From assembly GCA_017430675.1 (NCBI GenBank), contig JAFRMM010000183.1:1-17203 (forward strand): a DNA stretch of 17,203 nucleotides, written 5' to 3'. Made by a program: the position numbers and the translations under genes. Of this stretch, positions 6,788 to 13,993 are shown in pieces. The notes under the pieces were generated by a model. The model made no database searches and had not been told where the DNA came from. It worked only from the letters and a program-made list of their open reading frames with translations. This DNA is from Prevotella sp. Its GTDB lineage: Bacteria; Bacteroidota; Bacteroidia; Bacteroidales; Bacteroidaceae. Each line of letters begins with the position of its first letter. Position 1 is the stretch's first letter.

Positions 6788-8938
6788 ATGAAAATATCAG
6801 TTTTTAAGCAAAAGGGCAAAAAAGAGACTGTTGTAAGAGAGGAAATCGGCACTATTGTGGAGGCTATCAGTAGCGGAACGTATCAGGAAGAGGTGCGAAA
6901 GTTGCGTGAAATCTATCCGCTGATCCATCCGCGCAGGACGGAGGACGGGCGGATGGAGACAGACTTCAACTACAAGATGACTCTGCCCAGACTCTGTTTC
7001 GCGGCTGAGATCAGCAAGTCCAGGAACACGTACCACGTCAAGAACTACAACGGTCTGATCGTGCTGGAGGCCAACAACCTGGCTGACTACGACGAAGCCA
7101 TCCAGATCCGTGATGCTGCTGCCCGTTTGCCTCAGACGATGCTGGCCTTCCTGGGTTCCAGTGGGCGAAGCGTGAAGATCGTCTGCCGTGGGGAACGCTA
7201 CCCTGACAATGGTGGCGGTGTGCCTACGGAAGATGAGGAGATCTTGAAGTTCCACCTGTCTTTATATAAGACGGCCCGGAAGGCCTATAACGCCCAACTC
7301 GACATCACGCTCGATGCCATTAAACCGCTGATACATAGGACGGTATATATGTCTGCCGATCCTGATGCGAAGTATCGCGAGCGCGCCGTACTCTTCTATG
7401 TCGATATGGGCGAGACGGCTCATAAGACTTCAGACGCCACAGCCGTTGAAGGCACCAAGACTCTCTCAGAATCAGAGCGTTATCGCCTGATGCCAGGCCG
7501 TACGCTGAAGCGTACCTACAGCCTCAACTTCCAGTTCATCCTCATGGAAGTGCTGGGCCATTACTTCGAACTGCCTGACGAGGAGCGCGTGGCTGAACTG
7601 CTGATGCGCCTCGCTGCCAAGTGCCAGGAGGAGGGCATTCCTCAGGAGTTGGCCGTGAAGATGACGATGTGCCATCCTGTGTTCAACCACGACAAGATGC
7701 TGGTGGATATGTCGTTCGAGAATGCCTACGCTGTGCAGAATCAGACCGATTACATGAAGCGCAACAAGGTGAAACCGCTGAAGAGCGTGCCTGAGGATAC
7801 GTTGCTGATGATGAAGACGGACATCTTTCTGCACACCCACTATGAGATGCGCAAGAATGTGATGACGGGCGTGGCACAGTATCGCGAGAACAACGGTGAG
7901 GATGATGAGTTCCGCGACCTCGACGATGAGGCCCGCAACGAGATGACGATGCGTGCCAAGGAGATGGGGCTCAAGACGTGGGACAGGGATATCTCCCGTT
8001 TCATCGACTCGCCACGCATCGAGAAGTTCGACCCTGTGAACGACTGGCTCGACCATCTGCCCCAGTGGGACGGCAGGGATCGCATCGCGGAACTGGCCCA
8101 GCGCGTGCCTACTAACCAGCCCCAGTGGGAGAAATACCTGCATATATGGCTGCTGGGCATGGTGGCCCACTGGCAGGGCAAGAAGTCGCTCACGGGCAAC
8201 GCGCTCGTACCTTTATTAATAGGCAGACAGGGCTGTGGCAAGTCGTCGTTCTGTCGGATCCTGCTGCCTCGCGAACTGCGCGACTACTATAACGACCGCA
8301 TCAACTTCAAGAACGAGACGGATCTGAACCTCGGACTGACCTCGTTCGCGCTGATCAATATTGACGAGTTCGACAAGACTACCGCCCGTCAGCAGATCCT
8401 ATTGAAGTACCTGCTTTCGACGGCCGATGTGAAGTTCCGTCCGCCTTACGGCAAGGCCTATAAGCAGTATCGGCGCTATGCCTCGTTCATCGGCACCACG
8501 AACCAGCCGAAGCCCCTCACGGATCCTACGGGTTCGCGCCGTTTCGTCTGCGTGGAGATCACGGATATGATCAACTTCGAGGACTCGCTGGAGCATCGTC
8601 AGGTCTATGCCCAACTGAAGCAGGAGATAGCCGACGGCATGAAATACTGGCTTGACGACGCGGAAATCACCACGCTGATTGAGGAGAACGAGCGTTTCCA
8701 GCGCATCGACTCACTGGAAGAGATGATCGCCAGCATGTTCCGTAAGCCTGAGGAGGGAGAGACAGGCCGCTGGATCTCAGCAACGGAGGTGCTGGAACTG
8801 TTGCAGCGTCGCTATGGCAAGACCACGCTGGGTAAATGCAGTCCTGAGAAGGTAGGCAACCGCCTCAGCAGTCGTCGCTTTGGTTTCAAAAGCGACCACA
8901 AAAATCATGGCAACTGCTATCTGTTGGTGGAGATGTGA
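6788..8938 (+). CDS. VirE-N / VapE primase-helicase-like protein
   Basis: This 716-residue protein has a BT4734-like (VirE N-terminal) domain (about residues 40-200), thought to be a degenerate primase-type domain. A VapE-type superfamily 3 AAA+ helicase follows (about 425-600). The Walker A motif GRQGCGKSS lies near residues 479-487, and the Walker B strand INIDEFDK near 521-528. A sensor-like FIGTTNQPKPL (about 565-575) and an arginine finger in GSRRF (about 581-585) complete the ATPase. The last 100 residues resemble the DUF3874 domain that often ends these proteins. The family is typical of integrative elements, satellites and prophage remnants in Bacteroidales, where it probably drives element replication. 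Here it stands alone without integrase or mobilisation genes. The ATG at 6788 follows its own promoter and an A-rich leader. It appears intact, and its replication role is inferred from the family. Confidence 0.9.
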   Translation: MKISVFKQKGKKETVVREEIGTIVEAISSGTYQEEVRKLREIYPLIHPRRTEDGRMETDFNYKMTLPRLCFAAEISKSRNTYHVKNYNGLIVLEANNLADYDEAIQIRDAAARLPQTMLAFLGSSGRSVKIVCRGERYPDNGGGVPTEDEEILKFHLSLYKTARKAYNAQLDITLDAIKPLIHRTVYMSADPDAKYRERAVLFYVDMGETAHKTSDATAVEGTKTLSESERYRLMPGRTLKRTYSLNFQFILMEVLGHYFELPDEERVAELLMRLAAKCQEEGIPQELAVKMTMCHPVFNHDKMLVDMSFENAYAVQNQTDYMKRNKVKPLKSVPEDTLLMMKTDIFLHTHYEMRKNVMTGVAQYRENNGEDDEFRDLDDEARNEMTMRAKEMGLKTWDRDISRFIDSPRIEKFDPVNDWLDHLPQWDGRDRIAELAQRVPTNQPQWEKYLHIWLLGMVAHWQGKKSLTGNALVPLLIGRQGCGKSSFCRILLPRELRDYYNDRINFKNETDLNLGLTSFALINIDEFDKTTARQQILLKYLLSTADVKFRPPYGKAYKQYRRYASFIGTTNQPKPLTDPTGSRRFVCVEITDMINFEDSLEHRQVYAQLKQEIADGMKYWLDDAEITTLIEENERFQRIDSLEEMIASMFRKPEEGETGRWISATEVLELLQRRYGKTTLGKCSPEKVGNRLSSRRFGFKSDHKNHGNCYLLVEM

Positions 8939-8984
8939 AACCAATACACACAGCATCCCACCCAATTATAATAAAAAACAAATT

Positions 8985-9014
8985 CCTCGCATTGTCAATT
9001 CCTACAATGCGGGG
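8985..9014. terminator. Terminator hairpin between convergent genes
   Basis: CGCATTGT (8988-8995) pairs with ACAATGCG (9004-9011) around an eight-base loop, and CCT/GGG extends the stem. On the minus strand the hairpin is followed by AATTTGTTTTTTATTAT, a good U-tract for ending the minus-strand operon coming from 9068. On the plus strand, where it follows vapE, the U-tract is poor, so it probably works mainly for the minus strand. Confidence 0.7.
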
Positions 9015-9067
9015 GGCTGTACCCTTATTATCTTTGTTCTACCTACTTTTCTATTTTAAATCCTAAC

Positions 9068-9604
9068 TCAAGTATGGACTTTAGTGTCTCTAAATAAGAA
9101 TTTCTTAATATCTTCAGTTATTACAATTGGAGTATCTACATCTGTAAATAAAGAAAGCCACTTCTTGAATTCTTCATTTGTCTCTTTTTTTTCTAATGGA
9201 GTGGCAGAGGATAGAGTTTTTATCTTATATTCGCTAATGACTTTGTCGAATACACCAATTTCAATTTTGTCATCCCTGACTAGTAGAATGGGCAGATTGG
9301 CCATCACTGCCATGCCTACCTCAATTTCATTCCATGGTGTAGGTAACCATAAGTTTTCTTCGAATTCTTTTTTGTCAGGCTTTAAACGTCCAGACTTAAT
9401 TTCTATCTGTTTAAGGCCAAACGCTATCATTGCATCTGACTGCATAATGAATTCCTTGACCTTGGTTAGCTGACTGTCTTTTGGGTAATGATCGCGTTCG
9501 TAAATCTTTGCTTCAATTCCCTTGCCTTCTAATATTTTCCTATAATAAAGTGTCAAAGCCTTTTCTGAGGCAGTTAAAGTGCCAGGCATGCTGAAGAATA
9601 CCAT
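9068..9604 (-). CDS. Small NDT/TIR-like Rossmann-fold protein, putative nucleotide-cleaving effector
   Basis: This 178-residue protein begins with the strand VFFSMPGT, followed by an acidic helix-strand pattern. SDAMIAFG (about residues 56-63) and WNEIEVGMAVMANLPILLVRDD (about 91-112) follow. The E-x-G-x-A pattern with Glu95, followed by a Pro-rich strand, is typical of nucleoside 2-deoxyribosyltransferase and TIR-like folds, where the glutamate attacks the N-glycosidic bond of nucleotides or NAD. The ATG at 9602-9604 overlaps the end of the pentapeptide-repeat ORF by 31 bases, so the two were probably translated from one message. No membrane segment is visible. An effector or defence role is inferred from fold and accessory context, not shown. 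A base-salvage enzyme is the main alternative. Confidence 0.55.
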   Translation of the reverse strand: MVFFSMPGTLTASEKALTLYYRKILEGKGIEAKIYERDHYPKDSQLTKVKEFIMQSDAMIAFGLKQIEIKSGRLKPDKKEFEENLWLPTPWNEIEVGMAVMANLPILLVRDDKIEIGVFDKVISEYKIKTLSSATPLEKKETNEEFKKWLSLFTDVDTPIVITEDIKKFLFRDTKVHT

Positions 9605-10400
9605 CTTGTGCCCACCTCCTCTTTTTTTGTCTTGTCTATTGTAAAAGGATTGTCATTTTTGTAAACGTAAGCCTCATCTTTTGTTCCTAGTTTTATCCAT
9701 TCCAGATAGTCAATCATTTCCATAGGAATACCTTTGGCACCTTTAAAATCAGAGCCATCAAGTATGACATCCTCAAAATAAACGTTGGTTAAATCTGCAT
9801 ATTTGAAGTCTGCATTTCTGAAGGAGCAGTTCTTGATGTTGGTATGGTTTAATGTCGTACTGTTGAACACAGTGCCAAAACCGAAAACATTCTCAATTAG
9901 TGTGTATGATAGGTTAGCACCATACATATCAGTGAAGTCCATTGTGATTTTCCAAGAGTCGTCATCATCCGTCTCTGATTTTAGTCCTTGCTTCTCCAGT
10001 TCATCATCCTTTTCGTTCTTTTTCCCCAGATACAGATCCTGCAAATTGGTACGCTGCAGGTCTTCATAGTTCAGATTGCCTGCGTATGCCAAGCCGTCAC
10101 CCAGTGTTTTCTGATAAATGCCTGTTGGATGGATCTTAAGCATTGAAGATATAACATTGATGGTTTCCTTTCGAAATCTTTCTCTATCGATGACGGTATC
10201 GAAGAATTTGCGCAGAATGATGGCTGCAGACAATTGGGAGGTCTCATTGTCTTTTGATAATTGTTCGACGACCAAATTAAACTGCTCTTGTGTGTCCTGT
10301 CGTTTCTGATTGTCAGTTCTAATAATCTTAGTACATATAATATGACACCAGATAATACAACGCCAATGGTGTATAGCGTTTCTGCGTTGCTTAAAGAGAA
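9574..10400 (-). pseudogene. Membrane-anchored pentapeptide-repeat protein, frameshifted and 5'-truncated
   Basis: The main open part (9574-10275 and its upstream continuation reading QKRQDTQEQFNLVVEQLS) encodes a helical segment and then pentapeptide repeats such as ADFKYADLTNVYFEDVILDG. In the numbering from the TTG at 10275, the repeats span about residues 113-182 of 233. Homologues of this type usually start with a membrane helix followed by a region like R-x-x-x-Q. That helix (NAETLYTIGVVLSGVILY) is present, but in another frame, at about 10330-10390. Joining the two frames near 10315-10330 restores a normal protein, so a one-base indel is likely. Just upstream, at about 10396-10400, the sequence abruptly becomes a dehydrogenase remnant, and no proper start codon is left. 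The alternative is a functional shorter protein from the TTG at 10275, but that lacks a promoter. The repeat family is clear; the pseudogene status is likely. Confidence 0.65.
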
Positions 10401-10496
10401 TAGTAATATTTGACGGCTATACGGCCAACTCAAGCAGCCACAGACAATGTCCGCGCTTTCCTCAGTGACCATCCCCAGCATGTGGTGCCCCTTTAA
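10396..10496 (+). pseudogene. Composite remnant of the D-2-hydroxyacid dehydrogenase gene (copy B, 5' end joined to 3' end)
   Basis: Bases 10403-10429 are identical over 27 bases to 11894-11920, the start of the intact dehydrogenase (reading VIFDGYTAN). Eleven bases later, 10440-10496 reads TDNVRAFLSDHPQHVVPL and a TAA stop. That matches TDNVRAFLSGHPQNMVPL of the intact protein in 15 of 18 positions. About 850 internal bases are missing, and the two parts are in different frames. The start codon is not preserved (AGAATAGTA in place of ATGAGGATTGTA). This is a dead gene with a large internal deletion. Confidence 0.88.
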
Positions 10497-10541
10497 AGCA
10501 TAGAATTCTGCTCAAAATAAGAAAATCTGAAGTTTTAAACT

Positions 10542-11681
10542 CTAAAAAATATCACCATTCCAAAGCATCTTCAAGAAGTCCAGAACATAGACAAGTTCTT
10601 TATCATCTGACTTGCGGGTAATCGGATCAAGGGACACGAGAATCAGGCGACAGTCTGGATGCTCCTCTTTGAAAGCCTTGAGCCCTTTTTTATGCTTTGT
10701 TTCCACATGCTCCGTTGATTTGATCTCAATAGCCACCTTGGCATCGCCGATTACAACATCTACCTCTTTTTTGTCGTAAGTGTGCCAATAGGAGATAATG
10801 TTACGCTTGTCGTTGTAGCCTTTGTAGGCAATAATTTCCTGCATCACTAAGTGCTCAAAGGCATGTCCGTAATCGTCTGTGCCTCGCTTCAGGGAATGGC
10901 GCCCCATCAGGTAGTTGGCAAGCCCGACGTCAAAATAATAGAACCTGGGGGCTTGGACTATCTTTCGCTTAATTTCCTTCCTGAATGCTGGAATTTCGTA
11001 GCCGATGAGCGTATCATAGAGGATTTGGAAATATGACTTGACCGTTTTGGCAGACACGCCGCAATCAGAAGCGATATTGGAATAGTTAAGCATTTCTCCG
11101 TCGGAAATAGCGGCAACCTCCATGAAGCGCTCAAAGGCATCAAGTTCCCTCACTTCTCCTTCTTCCCTGATTTCTTCGTCCAAATATACTTTTACATAAC
11201 CGGAAAGACGTTTGGTGGCATCCTCTACCATATAATGACGGGGAATCATACCATTTTGGACAGCACGGTCTATCTGGAAATCGGTTACCTCTGGCCATAC
11301 AAGAGGGTAAAGTGTTTCGGGTATGGCACGACCTCCGAGTGTGTTGGCTCCTGAACGCTTGAGTTTCCTCGCACTGGAACCGCTGAGGATGAAAAACAGA
11401 CCTCTGTTTACCATCAGGGAATGCACCACATCCAACAAATCAGGTACTTTCTGGATTTCATCCACGATGACAAGCGTGCCGGCAGGTTTGTCCTGAAGAG
11501 CCTCCCAAAAGGAATTAGGATTCAACTTAAAGGCCCTTCTTACACTGGGATTGAGCAAATCGTAGTAAATCGCTCCTTTGAACCGCTCTTTCAAAAGAGT
11601 CGATTTCCCTGTCTGACGTGCGCCAAAGAGAAACATTCCTTCATCCAGTTTGCCCTCAACATCAAATAACCTCTTATACAT
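10542..11681 (-). CDS. AAA ATPase of the DUF4143 family
   Basis: This 379-residue protein has a Walker A motif GARQTGKST (residues 20-28), a Walker B motif LVIVDEIQ with D74 and E75, and a sensor-like FILSGSSARKL (about 97-107). The C-terminal half has the winged-helix and nuclease-like DUF4143 features. KEVDVVIG (about 304-311) and AIEIKST (about 314-320) together look like the D...E-x-K core of the PD-(D/E)XK fold. These proteins are abundant and often present in many copies in Bacteroidales; their cellular role is unresolved. The gene has its own promoter with AACTACAAA repeats, divergent from the dehydrogenase gene. Length and motifs are complete, so it looks intact. Confidence 0.92.
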   Translation of the reverse strand: MYKRLFDVEGKLDEGMFLFGARQTGKSTLLKERFKGAIYYDLLNPSVRRAFKLNPNSFWEALQDKPAGTLVIVDEIQKVPDLLDVVHSLMVNRGLFFILSGSSARKLKRSGANTLGGRAIPETLYPLVWPEVTDFQIDRAVQNGMIPRHYMVEDATKRLSGYVKVYLDEEIREEGEVRELDAFERFMEVAAISDGEMLNYSNIASDCGVSAKTVKSYFQILYDTLIGYEIPAFRKEIKRKIVQAPRFYYFDVGLANYLMGRHSLKRGTDDYGHAFEHLVMQEIIAYKGYNDKRNIISYWHTYDKKEVDVVIGDAKVAIEIKSTEHVETKHKKGLKAFKEEHPDCRLILVSLDPITRKSDDKELVYVLDFLKMLWNGDIF

Positions 11682-11767
11682 AAATCCTTTAAAATTGGTA
11701 CGTGGACTTCTGAAATTTATATGAAATTCGGGAGTATGGTTCCGAATTTTGTAACTTTTTTGTGCTG

Positions 11768-11799
11768 CAAAGATACGTATTTATATTTTAAACTACAAA
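11768..11799 (-). promoter_or_regulatory. Promoter of the DUF4143 ATPase gene
   Basis: On the minus strand, TTTG (11799-11796) and TATCTTTG (11775-11768) are separated by exactly 20 bases and match the Bacteroidetes promoter consensus perfectly. The -33 box lies inside an AACTACAAA repeat, so a regulator binding that repeat would block it. Confidence 0.8.
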
Positions 11800-11832
11800 T
11801 TTTTAGTCTTTTTTTGTAGTTTCAACTACAAA
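11790..11832. promoter_or_regulatory. AACTACAAA palindromic operator between divergent promoters
   Basis: AACTACAAA occurs at 11791-11799 and 11824-11832, with its reverse complement TTTGTAGTT at 11813-11821. The last two form a perfect 9-base palindrome with a two-base centre. The first and second form a wider dyad extended to ten bases (AAACTACAAA and TTTGTAGTTT). The sites overlap the -33 box of the ATPase promoter and abut that of the dehydrogenase promoter, so one regulator could control both. Confidence 0.7.
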
Positions 11833-11835
11833 ATT

Positions 11836-11867
11836 CTTGGTAATATGGCATCTTATTTGTATCTTTG
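11836..11867 (+). promoter_or_regulatory. Promoter of the D-2-hydroxyacid dehydrogenase gene
   Basis: CTTG at 11836-11839 and TATCTTTG at 11860-11867 are 20 bases apart, as expected for a Bacteroidetes promoter. The leader to the ATG at 11885 would be about 10 bases long. Confidence 0.78.
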
Positions 11868-11884
11868 CTGCAAAAGGAAAGGTT

Positions 11885-12847
11885 ATGAGGATTGTAATAT
11901 TTGACGGCTATACGGCCAACCCGGGCGATCTGTCGTGGGATGGGCTGAAGGAATTGGGTGAGGTGACGGTCTATGACCGCACCTCGCCGAGTGAGACGGT
12001 GGCGAGGGCTGCCGAGGCAGAGATTGTGCTGACGAATAAGGTCGTCATTGGGCGCGAGGAGATGGAGCAGTTGCCACATCTTCAATATATCGGTGTGCTG
12101 GCGACGGGCTATAACGTGGTGGATATCAAGGTAGCCCATGAGCATGGCATCATCGTGACCAATGTGCCAGCATATAGTACGGAGAGTGTGGCGCAGATGG
12201 TGTTTGCCCATCTGCTGACGGTGACGAACCACACGGAGCGATACGCCATCGGGAATCGCCAGGGGCGCTGGAGCAACAATCCTGACTTCTGTTATTACGA
12301 CGAGTCCATCCATGAACTTGCTGGCAAGACTTTTGGCATCGTGGGACTTGGCAATATCGGCTATCGCGTCGCCCAGATCGCCCTCGCCTTTGGTATGAAG
12401 GTGAAGGTCCTTACCAGCAAGTCGGCTGATGCACTGCCCGAGGGCATCCGGAAGGCTGATCTCAAGGAACTCCTTCAGACATCGGATGTGATTTCTCTAC
12501 ACTGCCCGCTCACCTCAGACACTCATCACCTTATTAATAATAAGACGATTGATTGGATGAATCCTGAGACTATCCTTATCAATACGGGACGAGGGCCGCT
12601 TGTCGATGACTTTGCACTGGCTGAGGCCTTGGAGAAAGGACGGATCAAGGCCTATTGTGCCGATGTCATGACGGAAGAGCCTCCCAAGGCCGACAATCCG
12701 TTATTGAGGACAAAGAATGCCTATATCACCCCACATATTGCCTGGGCCACCTTCGAAGCGCGCCAGCGCCTCATCCAAGTCACCACCGATAATGTTCGTG
12801 CATTCCTCAGTGGCCATCCGCAGAATATGGTGCCCCTTTTAGATTGA
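11885..12847 (+). CDS. D-2-hydroxyacid dehydrogenase (glycerate/lactate dehydrogenase type)
   Basis: I start at the ATG at 11885 (MRIVIFDGYTANPGDL). The longer frame from 11837 runs through the promoter and is rejected. The 320-residue product has the NAD-binding motif G154-L-G156-N-I-G159 and the catalytic set R236 (in NTGRG), E265 (in DVMTEEP) and H284 (in TPHIAW). It should reduce a 2-keto acid such as hydroxypyruvate or glyoxylate, or oxidise the D-hydroxy acid, using NAD(H) in the cytoplasm; the exact substrate cannot be read from sequence. It looks intact and is transcribed from its own promoter. Two decayed partial copies of this gene lie upstream at 6239-6283 and 10396-10496. Confidence 0.93.
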   Translation: MRIVIFDGYTANPGDLSWDGLKELGEVTVYDRTSPSETVARAAEAEIVLTNKVVIGREEMEQLPHLQYIGVLATGYNVVDIKVAHEHGIIVTNVPAYSTESVAQMVFAHLLTVTNHTERYAIGNRQGRWSNNPDFCYYDESIHELAGKTFGIVGLGNIGYRVAQIALAFGMKVKVLTSKSADALPEGIRKADLKELLQTSDVISLHCPLTSDTHHLINNKTIDWMNPETILINTGRGPLVDDFALAEALEKGRIKAYCADVMTEEPPKADNPLLRTKNAYITPHIAWATFEARQRLIQVTTDNVRAFLSGHPQNMVPLLD

Positions 12848-12868
12848 CATTATGCCAGCAATGAATAT

Positions 12869-13735
12869 TTATTCTTGATCGTTCTTATATCTGTTGATAG
12901 CCTGTATCGTTTTCTGTCTGCCAATAGCAATAAGTTTCTCTGACTTGTCGAAATCGAAAGTCGTGTAGCGACTCATCTGGATGTCAACAAGTATGTCTGG
13001 TTTCATTAGTTGAGCCATCAGGATGGAGTTCTGTCGGATCATCAGTGAACTTGTGCGCGAGAGTAGCGTATAATAATTGAACTCAATGTTGTCGGGAATG
13101 ATCATGTCAAGCAGTTTCGCTTTCAGAGAATGATCATGCTTATGCATATTGGTCAGTTTGTTCGTCTTTTCCCACTGGGCTTTATAGTCGTGGCCGCTTA
13201 CGTCCACGCCAACTAGGATGTCGCCCTCGTTGCGTTTGACACGATTCATCGGAATGGGATTGACGACACCTCCATCTATCAGTATCATCCCGTCGCGTTG
13301 AACAGGCTCGTAGAAGGATGGTAAGGAAATGCTGGCACGTATCGCTTCAAACAAACTTCCTTTGTCCAGCACGACTTCACGGCCGGCTTTCCAATCGGTG
13401 GCTACAGCGCAATAAGGTATTGGTAAATTCTCGATGGCCATGTCTGGCACAAATTCCATAATGGCCTCAATGATACGATTACCCTTGACAATATGATTGA
13501 AACTGAGTGAGAAATCTGTCAGTTCCAGCATCTTCTTACGGTCAACCGTCTTCATCCACTCTCGGAATTCTTCCAGTTTCCCTGTGGCATAGACACCGCC
13601 GATGAGTGCTCCCATCGAACAACCCGCAATGGAAGTGATGTGATAACCCTGGGCCTCCAGTTCCTCAATGGCACCGATATGGGCGAGACCTCTTGCGCCA
13701 CCGCTCGACAATGCCAATGCTACATCTTTTGCCAT
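12869..13735 (-). CDS. Patatin-like phospholipase (RssA/NTE type)
   Basis: This 288-residue protein has the patatin signature: the oxyanion-hole motif SGGARGLAHIG (residues 11-21), the nucleophile elbow GCSMG with Ser40, and the catalytic aspartate D154 in DGGVVNPIP. It is a Ser-Asp dyad lipid acyl hydrolase, probably acting on membrane phospholipids from the cytoplasm, since no signal peptide is seen. The 3' end faces that of the dehydrogenase gene with 21 bases between, and no clear terminator was found there. A promoter-like TACCTTTG lies upstream at 13792-13785. It appears complete. Confidence 0.93.
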   Translation of the reverse strand: MAKDVALALSSGGARGLAHIGAIEELEAQGYHITSIAGCSMGALIGGVYATGKLEEFREWMKTVDRKKMLELTDFSLSFNHIVKGNRIIEAIMEFVPDMAIENLPIPYCAVATDWKAGREVVLDKGSLFEAIRASISLPSFYEPVQRDGMILIDGGVVNPIPMNRVKRNEGDILVGVDVSGHDYKAQWEKTNKLTNMHKHDHSLKAKLLDMIIPDNIEFNYYTLLSRTSSLMIRQNSILMAQLMKPDILVDIQMSRYTTFDFDKSEKLIAIGRQKTIQAINRYKNDQE

Positions 13736-13784
13736 ATTATGATCCTACTTATGAAATATTTTACGAAATCATTTAAACACGACG

Positions 13785-13792
13785 CAAAGGTA
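13785..13792 (-). promoter_or_regulatory. Likely -7 element of the patatin gene promoter
   Basis: TACCTTTG on the minus strand matches TAnnTTTG and is followed by GCGTCG, a context common at Bacteroidetes starts. A clear -33 TTTG at the right distance is not seen, so the promoter is only partly supported. The leader would be about 45 bases. Confidence 0.5.
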
Positions 13793-13928
13793 GTGATTAA
13801 TGCTGAAACATTGTCATTTTTGTGACGAATAATAAGATACTTTATGAAAATTTTTTTGTCAATAATTCCTATGAATTGGTGTAAAGTGTACGATTATTGC
13901 TCAAAAGTGTGAAAAATGTGCGAAAAAA

Positions 13929-13960
13929 TTTGCGTAATCCAAATAAAAGTTGTTCCTTTG
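13929..13960 (+). promoter_or_regulatory. Promoter of the histidine kinase / hemolysin III pair
   Basis: TTTG at 13929-13932 and TTCCTTTG at 13953-13960 are 20 bases apart, close to the Bacteroidetes consensus, with one departure in the -7 box (T for A at its second base). It lies about 30 bases before the kinase ATG. Confidence 0.6.
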
Positions 13961-13993
13961 CAGCACCATAAACTATAAGTATGCACAATAATA

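Noticed and set aside
7472..8170. 232-codon open frame on the minus strand opposite vapE
   Set aside because: Its composition is rich in His and Leu, typical of an antisense shadow, and vapE is strongly supported here.
10071..10481. 136-codon minus-strand ORF starting inside dehydrogenase remnant B
   Set aside because: Only its middle (the membrane helix) is meaningful; the start is antisense to the remnant and the end is out of frame with the pentapeptide protein, so I merged the helix into the pseudogene.
11837..11884. Extended start for the dehydrogenase (MVIWHLICIF)
   Set aside because: This part covers the promoter -7 box, and the family start MRIVIFDGYTAN fits the ATG at 11885.
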